The translations under genes and the position numbers were made by a program. The notes under the pieces were generated by a model. It saw only the letters and a program-made list of their open reading frames with translations. It did not search any database and had not been told where the DNA came from. A stretch of 64,000 nt of DNA from Pyxicephalus adspersus (lineage: Eukaryota > Chordata > Amphibia > Anura > Pyxicephalidae). Of the stretch, positions 23,166-32,745 are shown in pieces. How positions within the stretch are numbered: position 1 is the first letter of the stretch; each line of letters starts with the position of its first letter. The stretch lies in the NCBI RefSeq assembly GCF_032062135.1, contig NC_092862.1, forward strand, positions 46,616,437-46,680,436, given 5' to 3'.

Positions 23166-23449
23166 ATATCATTATGCCAACCACTAGTAAATATAGAAGA
23201 AAATATTATACATAGAGAACAGAGTTTTTTTTTGGCAAAAAATCAAAACCATTTACTCTGTATTATGTTCAATCAAAACAAAAAAATGAATACATAGTAG
23301 AATATAATTATTGCTCACTAAACCCTGAACTTCTAGTGCAAAGTCATGTATCTGGGACGCACATTTTGCCCAGATTGTTTTAAATCAATAAGTGAAAAGA
23401 TATCAAGTAAAGCGTCCAAGATAAAGGTTGCAGCTATCTTTTTTTATGT

Positions 23450-23495
23450 GACCCGATGTATTTCGCCCAATAATTAGGCTTCCTTAGGGGTATTA
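23450..23495 (-). repeat. Second copy of the CCCCTGAGGAAGCC-type motif, minus orientation
   Basis: Reverse complement reads ACCCCTAAGGAAGCC, then GGGCGAAATACATCGGG, the same order of blocks as the plus-strand copy near 19650. Confidence 0.45.
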
Positions 23496-23844
23496 CTGGC
23501 TTGCATTAGGATGCTAAATGAAATCAGATTGATAGAGCAGTAGTTACATATCAATTGAAACATAAATGTGTAAGGTGCACAGACCAAATTTCAAAGGTTT
23601 GCATTGTGAAACTGAATAGATTCAAATGATAAAGTAGTAGTTGCATAAAAATATAATTTAAATATATTCAACACACTGTTACACTGTTACATTGTTAACA
23701 TGAATAATAAAAGTGTCAACAATATATATGCACATGCGTGAGATCTGCATTTTTTCCGCCACTGAAAAAAAGGTTCATCAAGTTGTCTACCCTTTTGTTT
23801 AGGGTAAACTTTTTTGTTTAGGTCTGCTTTAAGTGACTATCTGT

Positions 23845-24010
23845 AAGGGTGACATTCATCCCACTGGCTAGCAAAGTAAGAAGCATTCTTCCTACTGATC
23901 ACCACCTTAATGTACTGTGAGCTGTGGATACAGTAATTATAGAAGGGGTTCCCTGAATCCCTAAAAGTTATTTCAAATTCAGTGCTAAAAACTTTGGGAA
24001 ACCCTGCACT
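23845..24010. repeat. hAT-like family 2 fragment (right part)
   Basis: GCATTCTTCCTACTG, AAAAGTTATTTCAA and AAACTTTGGGAAACCCTGCA match the interior and right end of the family 2 elements. The left terminal repeat is missing. Confidence 0.55.
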
Positions 24011-24946
24011 AGATGTACAAAATCATTGCCGTCATTCTTCTTACGGGATTTGTAATGAGCTAACACACGCAGAGGATTACTGGCAATGCTATACAAAATA
24101 GCAACCTTCTTATTTAGATGTTTGTACAAACAATCAAAGTATTGTGACAAAATGCCAGCTTTGAAATGAGCTGCAATGACTTTTCAAGTCGTACCCTAGG
24201 TTAATCACTTTTTCCAGAAACTTGTCTTCATAAGACATAGGAAATTGTGTTACTAATAAATTAGTCAATTTTACCACAACAGATGTAGCAAGAGGATATG
24301 CTTCAGAATTTGTCAAATCATTTAGCTCTCATAAGGTTATGGAAGATTGTTTTTTTTTTTTTTTTTTTTTTATAAACTACAGCAGGAAGATAAAGTCATT
24401 TGTGATATATTTTCTGTGCATGTTATATATTTGCCTGTAACTGCAAATCATGTATACAAGCAAATTACCATTCCTATTACTCATACTTCTTGTACCCCCC
24501 CTTTTATAAACATATTCTAGTAACTGGTGTTGTTTACTACAGCAATTGATGACAAAAATGCTTTTGCAGAAACAACTTCTATTTAAAGCTGATTTTATGT
24601 AACAGAATATACTGTCATGAGAATCACTATTGTGTTCTCAAGGACTGCCATTGTCCTGGATGTGAGAGCAAAACATTCAGTATATAAAGATGTAATGACA
24701 TATTTTTTTTATTGCATGTTGTTAGTACCTTGGACAGCAACACCACTAATGCACTTGCAAAGTTCATTTGCTTAAGTTCCTGCCACTTCAATTCGAGAAA
24801 TTTGCTTTTTCTCATTGCAATAATTTTTTTGAGCACCCACCACTCCTAATAGTGGCACTTTGCTGTAATTAGTATTCATGTATTTATGGCTGGTGGGTAT
24901 ATACCATTATATACAACATAAACATAACATTAACATGAGCTATATA
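24011..24946. other. Intronic stretch with a 22-nt T run
   Basis: A homopolymer of about 22 T lies at 24350-24371. No A/T-tailed retroposon could be linked to it. Otherwise nothing recognised. Confidence 0.45.
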
Positions 24947-26193
24947 TACGAAGGGGTGCTGAGAAGTTCCTGGCTTTGCCCCATTCCAGATGAAATAGAA
25001 AAATGTGTGTGGGGGCATATGACAGCCCAATATCTTAGTATGTAACTATGTAAATATCAGGTCTTTGCGATTCTTAAAACTTTTAATGAGAAGCTGTGAT
25101 GGGCCATCATGATGTTTTTCTTTCTCCAGGGATAGTCAGCAAAGGACATTCACACTGGGATGTCACAAACACTGAGGGAGAAGTGTCCTTCCTACAGCAC
25201 TGTCAAAACCTGGATATCTCGTTTCAAGACTGGGCATTTCACCATTGAAGATGAGCCATGCAGTGGGCGCCACCCAACCTCAACTGACCCGATAACCTGG
25301 AATGCTGTCCATGAGCTTATTATTGAGGACCAGTGAATATCCACAAAAAAGATAGCCCAGATACTTGACATCTCACAGAAGCATGTTGGGTTTGTTATCA
25401 GCATTATCCTAGACATGCCAAGCTTTCAGCGAAGTTTCAGCCGAAATGTTTGAACAGTGATCAGAAGAAGGAACGAGTTGAAGCATCCAAAGCCGTTTTG
25501 GCCTATTTTGAAGCTGCACAGGACTTTTTGGCTAGGTTAGTGACTGAGGATGAAACCTGCCTCCACATCTATGATTCTGACACCAAGGACCAGTCAAAGG
25601 AATGGTGCCACAGCGGGACCCAGGGGACTAAGAAGTTCTGACCCTTGAAATCGGGCAAAAAGGTTATGGCATTTGTTTTCTGGGACAAAGACGGTATTCT
25701 GTTGGTGGACTACCTACCTCAGGCCTCTAGTATGACAGGACAGTATTATGCTAACCTCCTGGACCAGCTGAAGGAGGCAATTAAGAGGAAACGCCGTGGA
25801 AAGTTGACCAAAGGGATCCTTTTTTTGCAGAACAATGCACCTGCACACTTGTCCAACACTGTGGCTGCTAAATTGAACACCCTGGGTTTCCTATTGGTCC
25901 ACCATCCCCCCTACTCACCTGACTTGGCCCCTTCAGACTATTGTCTGTTCCTGAATTTGAAGAAACACCTGAAGGGGCATTTTGAGGACATTTCTGACTT
26001 CAAAGATGCTGCTGGGGGCTTGTTTGCGGCCCAACCAAACGATTTTTATTTAAACGATCTAGAAAAGCTGCAACTACGCTATACCAAGTGCATCAGTCTC
26101 AGGGGGGAATATGTTGAATAAATGTGTTTTTTCATAACTCTGGATCTCGTCTTTCTGGGCAAAGCCAGGAACTTCTCAGCACCCCCTCGTGTA
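24947..26193 (+). mobile_element. Mariner-family DNA transposon, near full length but inactivated
   Basis: An element of about 1.25 kb has terminal inverted repeats containing GTGCTGAGAAGTTCC on the left and GGAACTTCTCAGCAC on the right, each continuing into CTGGCTTTGCCC or its complement. TA dinucleotides lie at both ends (24947-24948, 26192-26193). It carries a single plus-strand mariner transposase gene broken by stops and a frameshift. Length and organisation are those of a complete mariner (about 1.3 kb). Confidence 0.92.
25159..26121 (+). pseudogene. Mariner D34D transposase pseudogene
   Basis: The frame shows the N-terminal helix-turn-helix region (YSTVKTWISRFKTGHF, then the linker EPCSGRHP), a second HTH-like block (STKKIAQILDISQKHVGF) and the catalytic core: DETCLHIYD, FVFWDKDGILLVDYLP, NNAPAH, and YSPDLAPSDY 34 residues after the second acidic site. 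Lesions: an in-frame TGA at about 25336-25338 in a position usually arginine; a one-base deletion near 25419-25421 that shifts frame before KLSAKFQPK; a TGA at 25639-25641 after TKKF, again where arginine is usual. The second catalytic aspartate is asparagine (AAC, QNNAPAH). The tryptophan of the DETW motif is cysteine. The copy cannot make active transposase. The extreme N-terminus is too diverged to place a start. Confidence 0.92.
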
Positions 26194-27935
26194 TATGTGT
26201 AGTATTCAATAGAAATGCCAATAAATGTACCATTAGAAAATACATCCTTATAAGGTGAAACCAATAAAATTCACCCTGCCTTACAGGTTAAAACATTTTG
26301 AACTTTTGAAATGGTTATGATGGGTTGTTTTTAAATGATCTTTTGTGTATTATCCTTGGGCACCAAGGATATGTACAGTGTGTAACAAACTCTAATAATG
26401 TCTCAGATAGTGAGAGTCTGTTATTTTTTTTTTAATATACAGGACCAAAGTATACACTGAGATCCTTTTTCTAACAGCATTTTGAGGAAATAAATCTTGG
26501 CTTATACTTGAGTATATACATTTTATCTGTTGTATATTGGACCACTTTTTTTAATATTCCATGGAATAAAAATGGAGGAAAATCATTGCCTTACTAGTTT
26601 AAAACTAATGTTTTATCCACAGTAGATAAAAAAAGAAAAGGAGCAGTATAATACTTTATGCTCATGAACTTAAATCCCAGCTCCAGACATTTCTTTTTTT
26701 AATTTAGGATAGAGTAGAAAAAGTACAAAAGGTACATTTCTGTCAGGTGATTCTTTATTTCTGTCTGGGACTCACTATCTGTCACTGGCACAGGAAAGCA
26801 AAACAGTTTACAATCATTACTAGCACTACCAAAAACATGTTTTTTTTCTTTGCTTGTTTTTCCCAGTGGAAACTTTTCTTATCACTTCCTTGAGGTAGAC
26901 AAGGGAAAATGTCTCCAATAGGAACATATTTAAAAATGAAAACTTGTCCTAGATTCTATCCCTGTACTGCTTTCTCAAAACAAAAGAAAAAGTTTATTTC
27001 AAAATCATACTTACTGACTGACTGTCAAACTAAGACAGAGAATCTGCACACAATGCACTGCTTTAAAAAATCTGAACACTTTCTGAAATGCAATAAAACA
27101 TTTGGAAAAACACCAGAAACTGCCAAGCTGTATTCCCAAAAATTTGCCAGGTGATGATGAACTTACTAAAATGTTTTGTTTGTTATGAGATTTTTCTTTA
27201 ATAAACGGAAGATTTAAGTTTGTAGCAATTCCTGAATAAATGTATAACATTTTACAACAAACAAGACTAAATAAAGTTATAAAATCATTATATTTTGTTG
27301 TAAGTAAACTGATCCGACAACTAAGGAAAATGGGAGCTCTGCATTTCAGCATGAATCATATCATATCTGATTTTGGTTTCCTTGCTGAACAGTTTCATAA
27401 TGTAAAATGCCTGCCATGTTCTTACCCACATTAAAGAGAAATACATACGATAAGAAAAAGTTTCTAAACCCTTGGAAATTTTCCTGGTAAATTCCTAAAA
27501 TATTGCCATAAAAACATGTATTTAAATTTCTCTAGCTCTTGTACATTGCACTTTAGTAAATCAAGCTCTACATTTACACCGTCGGTTTCTGGAGCATGTC
27601 TTTCAAAATGAATATTTAACTTTTTAGTTTATGTTTGCATTTTTCTTACTGTTATATTTCTTTTTAGCACATGTTATTATGAAACCAAAAGGACCTGTCT
27701 ACATGAATATATTTTCAAAGAAAATTAGTCATGAGGCAAATATGTTAGCTGTCATTGCTGACTCCTTTTGTGAAAATGATAATGGACATAGAATAATGCA
27801 GGTACAAATGTCTATTGCCTGAAACAATCTTTATATTCAAAGGTGGCTGATTGCTGTACTGAATATATGCAGCCTGGTTTTATTCAGTTTATCTCTATGA
27901 TTAGTGCATGGGAAATATGCATGTGACATTTTTTA
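26194..27935. other. Intronic stretch with nothing recognised
   Basis: Only chance ORFs (the longest, 27011-27352 minus, has no family signature). Confidence 0.45.
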
Positions 27936-28104
27936 GGGCCTGTAGGTGAACCTACATGATCAAGCAAACCTGGAATGGATTGGAAAATGTTAGCTGGCAA
28001 ATGTTTTCAATCCTGGACCAGATCTATTTCAGGTTTGCTGGATCATCCCAGGTTCTCTCGTTATAGTCTATTTTCTCCAGTCTTGGAGAGCTTTAATAAG
28101 TCAG
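27936..28104. mobile_element. Hairpin MITE (family 1), partial copy C
   Basis: GGGCCTG at the left edge is followed by a shortened left arm (GCAAACCTGGAATGGATTGG), the centre ATGTTTTCAATCCTGGACCA, and an intact right arm ending CTTGGAGAGCTTTAATAAGT. The left arm carries an internal deletion. Confidence 0.75.
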
Positions 28105-28945
28105 CCACATAAACTTTAACAATGGCTCCATCCTATAATTTGTGAACATTTTAAATTTATAGTCCAGCTCACATCGCAGAACACATGAACACATTTTCAT
28201 CCATACTTACAGTGAGTTTGCAATGATCCCTACTGTAAATAGGGGTAGTTTAAATGACTCTTGCTAGGACCAGGACATTTGTAAGGACTCTCACTGTAAA
28301 CATATGCTAGAGCATAATAATGTCAAAATGTTATGCTCAGTGTAACAAAAACAATAGGAAAGTGATTAAAGGAATCTATGTGTGACTCCAGTCCAGTTTT
28401 ATAAAGTAGCCAGTAAAAGTCACAATTAACATACTCTGATTTTGGCCTGAAAAAGGTCTGATTTGCTTGAGTGATGATTAAGGGACTGCATCTGGCTCCA
28501 TTAGATGAATACATCATTTAACTGACAGCAGCTGTTTTCCTAGTGTATCTGGATGTCTGCTTGTTCTAAACCTGACAGGAAAGCACATAACATTGACCTG
28601 TGAGGTGATGAACATTGTCATGATGTAAAGCACAGGATGTTCTTTTGTAGCATGACTGACATAAAATCTTCAACATGTAAGTCACAAGTGCTTATGTATA
28701 GATAATGATGGATAAGCTTTTACTTGCACTGTTTTATTCTGTGCAACCTGACAAAAAAGGGTTTGGCTTATTTATGGCATATTTAAATTTGCTTTTAATG
28801 CCATGGGTGCTTCTAACCCAAGGGAACAGGAACATTTGAACCTCACATTGATACACCAAAAATGATAGCGGTCATCCAAGGCCAGCAAGCCTACAAATAT
28901 GCATGGAATAATTCTACATATTGTTCTATCTTGACATGGTATATA
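28105..28945. other. Intronic stretch with nothing recognised
   Basis: No supported feature. Confidence 0.45.
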
Positions 28946-28947
28946 TT

Positions 28948-29155
28948 AGTGGTCCCCAACCTTTTGCAGCTTGTGGACCATTGAATCTATGCTCATGCAC
29001 GGTCCAGAGTCCTGTGCCATTCAAAGGGGATGAAACTTTCCCGAGTGACATCATAATGCCAGAATCCACCAACTATTCCATCGCAGATCTGAGTCTGCAA
29101 TGGGACAGTGGGCGGGTTGTGTCTCTGGACTGAGCCTGCGATCCATATGGGAGAT
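28948..29155. repeat. hAT-like repeat fragment (TAGTGGTCCCCAACC end)
   Basis: The left boundary TTAGTGGTCCCCAACCTTTT is a typical hAT-type terminus. A GC-richer body follows (GGGCGGGTTGTGTCTCTGGA). No matching right terminus was found before the neighbouring repeat. A related terminus in the opposite sense (GGGGGTTGGGGCCCCCTGG) is at 32719-32737. Confidence 0.5.
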
Positions 29156-29340
29156 GGGGAGCCAGATTCATCAAGCAAAATTGGAAGTTTGCTTGCTCGC
29201 TTGCAAACCTATTTATCAATGGATTTTCAGCAGCTGAGAATACGCTGGCATATTCTCCCGACATTTATCAACTGAAATGATCGTACGCTTCGAGGCGCAC
29301 ATCTCCGGAAGCTTGACACAAGCGAGCTTGCATTAAAAGT
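29156..29340. repeat. Unclassified repeat-like segment with paired blocks
   Basis: Blocks such as GAAGTTTGCTTGCTCGCTTG near the left and AAGCGAGCTTGCATT near the right are partly complementary. TTTATCAA-type motifs flank them. The family is not known to me. Confidence 0.35.
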
Positions 29341-29447
29341 CAATCTTTCCCTAAAAAATAATTCTTTCAAATGGCACACATCTTCCAGTTAGCTCTAAAC
29401 AAAAATGTATGATGTGTTCAAATGTTTCTAACATATATTTTATATTT

Positions 29448-29785
29448 GGGCAGCACGGTGGCTCAGGGGTTAGCACTCTGGCCTTTGCAGCGCTAGGTCC
29501 TAGGTTCGAATCCTAGCCAGGACACTATCTGCATGGAGTTTGCAGGTTCTCCCCGTGTCTGCGTGGGTTTTCTTCCGGGTACTCCGGTTTCCTCCCACAT
29601 CCCAAAAACATGCAGTTAGGTTCATTGGCTTCCCCCTAAAATTGACCTAGACTACATTAATGACATATGACTATAGTAGGGACATTAGATTGTGAGCTCC
29701 TTTGAGGGACAGTTAGTGACACAACTATGGACTCTGTACAGCGCTGCGTAATATGATGGCGCTATATAAATACTGTATAATAATA
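29448..29785 (+). mobile_element. tRNA-derived SINE
   Basis: A 338-bp unit begins GGGCAGCACGGTGGCTCAGG. It carries a pol III A-box-like TGGCTCAGGGG (29459-29469) and an exact B box GGTTCGAATCC (29503-29513), the internal promoter of tRNA-derived SINEs. The body contains GTCTGCGTGGGTTTTCTTCC and CTCCGGTTTCCTCCCAC, blocks shared by many vertebrate SINEs. The 3' tail contains GCGCTATATAAATAC and ends in TAATAATA repeats. A possible 10-bp duplication ATATATTTTA occurs at 29433-29442 and 29786-29795, but both sit in AT-rich DNA and five bases separate the left one from the SINE. Confidence 0.88.
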
Positions 29786-30011
29786 ATATATTTTAGCTCA
29801 TAAATAAGCATATTTTTAAATGACCTAATATCTTCAGGTTCAGAACTGATAACAGTTAACTGATTTCAGCTGTTTACATAGGCGAATGATTAAATGCTTA
29901 AGATGCCTAACCCGAAGATCCGCCTGTTGATAAATCCCTGAGAACTCTGGCAGGCGAGACCTCGCTTTTGCCAGCAGACTATATCATCCACCCACGTTCT
30001 TCTTTGCTTCT

Positions 30012-30172
30012 ATAGATATATATCTATCTATGTATATATGTATTTATATATATATATATATATATACACACACATACATGTATAGATATCTATGATAAAT
30101 ATATAAATACATATAAATATAGTAAAAAAATATGAAAAGATATATATATTTATAAATATATATATGTGTGTT
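30012..30172. repeat. TA-rich microsatellite cluster
   Basis: (TA)n at about 30045-30066 is surrounded by imperfect TATC, TACA and TATAAA runs. Confidence 0.85.
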
Positions 30173-30203
30173 CTTGTTTTTTAGGCTTGGACTACATGGA
30201 CTG

Positions 30204-30738
30204 TTTTTTTTTTTTTTTAATTCTTTTTATTGAAGTTTTGCACACAACACAGAATAGCAAACATATAGAACAATAACAATAAGTAAAAGGAAAATAATAA
30301 CAACAGCAACGGGGGGGGGGGGGGGGACACTCACTTATAAACCTTCTGGTAAATAAAACATAGATACCTCCACAAAATCAACTGGATATGTTAGTAATGT
30401 ACCACATTGAATATATAAAAGAATCAAGAAAAACATTCCTTTCGGTATCATTAAAAGCGTAAACTAGAAATATATACTGCTGTAGGAAACAAGTCGTATA
30501 ATCATCGCCTTATATTTTTGCTTCTAGCATTTCTCTGTGAAATAAAACCTTCAAAGAGGAGATTACTTGTTCCACAGTAAGTGATTGGGATTGCGCCCAG
30601 TTTTTCATAATAACTCGTCTAGCAGCCAAAAGACACATAGTGACCCATGTACGAACTGATTTAGGTATTGCAGCTGAGCTTGCCTCATCCCAATATCCAA
30701 ACACCAATAATGATGGAGTATTTGGTATAGTGTGGCCT
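30204..30738 (-). mobile_element. 5'-truncated L1-type LINE, 3' end with poly(A)
   Basis: Read on the minus strand, the last 70 or so codons of an L1-like ORF2 run from about 30735 to the stop at 30510-30512. They include IPNTPSLLVFGYWDEA, RTWVTMCLLAARRVI and MKNWAQSQS, the usual LLAARR...W layout of L1 C-termini. A 3' UTR of about 290 nt follows, containing a poly-C run (G run at 30311-30327 on the plus strand). AATAAA then precedes a poly(A) tail (T run at 30205-30219 on the plus strand). The 5' end stops where the inverted-repeat element at 30739 begins. Confidence 0.75.
30311..30327. repeat. G homopolymer run of about 17 nt
   Basis: An uninterrupted G tract inside the L1-type 3' UTR. Its length may be unreliable in an assembly. 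Confidence 0.8.
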
Positions 30739-30941
30739 GTCTACTGACAGTGTGGTATCCCCACACACTAGGGGTTAAATGTGGATAAGGCTCCCCATTC
30801 AACTAGTGCTGAATGGATGAACAGGGGAAACCCTGATGACGCCTCAAGCATCATCAGGAATCTCCTTTGCTCAGTCAACCATGGAGCCTTGTCATTTAAC
30901 CCCTGGTGCCTGGGGATGCCACATTGTCAGTAGTCCCACAG
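30739..30941. mobile_element. Hairpin MITE (family 3)
   Basis: Ends CTACTGACAGTGTGG and CCACATTGTCAGTAG are inverted repeats. Complementarity continues through TATCCCCACACACTAGGGGT and ACCCCTGGTGCCTGGGGATG, giving arms of about 40 bp. The middle contains a second small hairpin around CCTGATGACG...CATCATCAGG. No clear target duplication. Confidence 0.75.
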
Positions 30942-32604
30942 CTGTGCTCATGTCATGAATGCAGCCATGGGAGTCATGCTTTCATTGTTGGATAACCTGT
31001 AAAAAAATATAAGTTTTAAAGTTACACTAAACACACACATTTAACAAATTACTTTAACATTAAAGCCTCCTCCTCTACTTTGTTTTAATTTATTTTTTAT
31101 TAGATAGCTGTTCACTGGTGTACAAATCTAAAGGATCATATCAATAAATGATTATGGAATGTCCAACTGACAAAAAAAATGCCAAACTGCTCACATCCAA
31201 ATTACAGGCAAATTTGTAGCAGCTATGCGCATAAAGATTAGCATATATAAGGGTGTTGTCTACCTAGCTTTTTCCCGTCTTTTTATTTTTTTCTTGGAGC
31301 AGGAGGGGGGATGCTCTTGTTTGGTGTGTTATCCTAATCTATGTTGCTACATTTTATACTTTGCTTACCATTTAGCACAATAGCTGCTTTTGTTTTTTAA
31401 ACTTTGAATGTTTCAATGCCTATTTTGCAATTAAGAAGTCAATGTTAATGCTATGTTATTGTGTTTGTAGCCATATTGTTGCATTGCAATATTATGTCTT
31501 TAACACCACCTTTAAATGTTTGTTATGAATAAATATTTTCTAATCCAGTTTTCCACACTTGATAGGACCAAATTGCATATTGGTTTGGTAAGTATTTTTT
31601 GAATGCAATTTTTCTTGGGCCATTTGTGAACTATTTTGGCTTTCTATGGAAGTGTGGGTTTACATGTGTTTGTTGTTTGTGAAATTTTTTTTTATTTTGT
31701 CACCGTGACAATGTGACCGTTTAGAAAAAATGTTTATTTTAAAAAATTTTTTGTAGTTTATTTTTTTGTTTTTATGTGATCTCCTAGGATCTTTTAACCT
31801 TGGGCGATCCAACAGCCCTACAATTTAACAAGCCAATTGTGATTTTTTAAAGTATTTCCTTTCTATGAATTGTTGAAAGGCTAAAAACAGCACAATTGTC
31901 TTATTTAAACAACTTTAAAGTTGTTTGATGCGCATTGTTGTGCGCCAATGTGGACTCACTATGCACGCGTGAACTGTGTTCTGTCAGTTGAAAAACGCGC
32001 CAGCCACTTTTGCAGAGAAGGATCCTCATTCAGGTATGTTTTTATTTTTATTTGTATATTGTTTGTTTTACTTCATGTGCACTCATTTTTGTACATACAT
32101 GCATATATGTATGTATGCATTTATATGTGTGTACATATAAAAAAGAAATTATAAGAAGTAATAGGCAAAGAGGGTTTTTTTTTGGCATATTCCTTAACAT
32201 GCTTTAAATTGAAAAGATCTGTATCTCTAAAGCCAAACTAGAATTACATTTAAATCAGATCCAAAATGCTTGGTCACATTTTTTTACATTTACACATATT
32301 TTGTGAATTAGTATAATGAAACACATTAAATTTAACATAAAAATGTAGCACTTACCCAAAAAAAGATCAAGCACTAAAGATTCAAACTGACCTGTAATGG
32401 ACTGTAGATGCTCACGGAACAGTGACTGGTGTGGGCTAATTGACAGAACTTAACAGGTCCTCCTGAATCCACTTCTCATCCCCACTGCCCATTTATCAAT
32501 GCTGTAATCCGGCAGGCGACTGCACTAGTACTCAGCCCTGGCTCGCAGTATTACGCTGCGGACATCGGGGAGCTTACATGCATCCGCGTGATAAATCAAC
32601 CCCA
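30942..32604. other. Intronic stretch with nothing recognised
   Basis: AT-rich. Short ORFs at 31921-32207 are in a TATG/CATA-rich tract and are not coding. Confidence 0.45.
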
Positions 32605-32605
32605 T

Positions 32606-32745
32606 GGTCTGCGGCTCTGGCTGGTGGACCTCCCAGCGGGTCAGGAGAAGGACCCTGCTTGGGTGGTGCATCAGCCAGAGCCACAGAACACCGCTTGTCT
32701 CTGTGATTTCGCGGACCGGGGGTTGGGGCCCCCTGGTATATATTA
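32606..32745. repeat. Hairpin-containing hAT-like repeat fragment
   Basis: GGTCTGCGGCTCTGGCTGG at 32606 pairs with CATCAGCCAGAGCCACAGAA ending near 32689, with further pairing of GGACCTCCCAGCGGGTC and GACCCTGCTTGGGTGGT, a hairpin of about 84 nt. It is followed by CGCGGACCGGGGGTTGGG and GCCCCCTGG, a hAT-type terminus. ORFs on both strands across it are by-products of the GC-rich palindrome. Confidence 0.6.

Noticed and set aside
29448..29520. Possible functional tRNA gene
   Set aside because: The A and B boxes belong to a SINE head; there is no complete cloverleaf or acceptor stem, and SINE body sequence follows.
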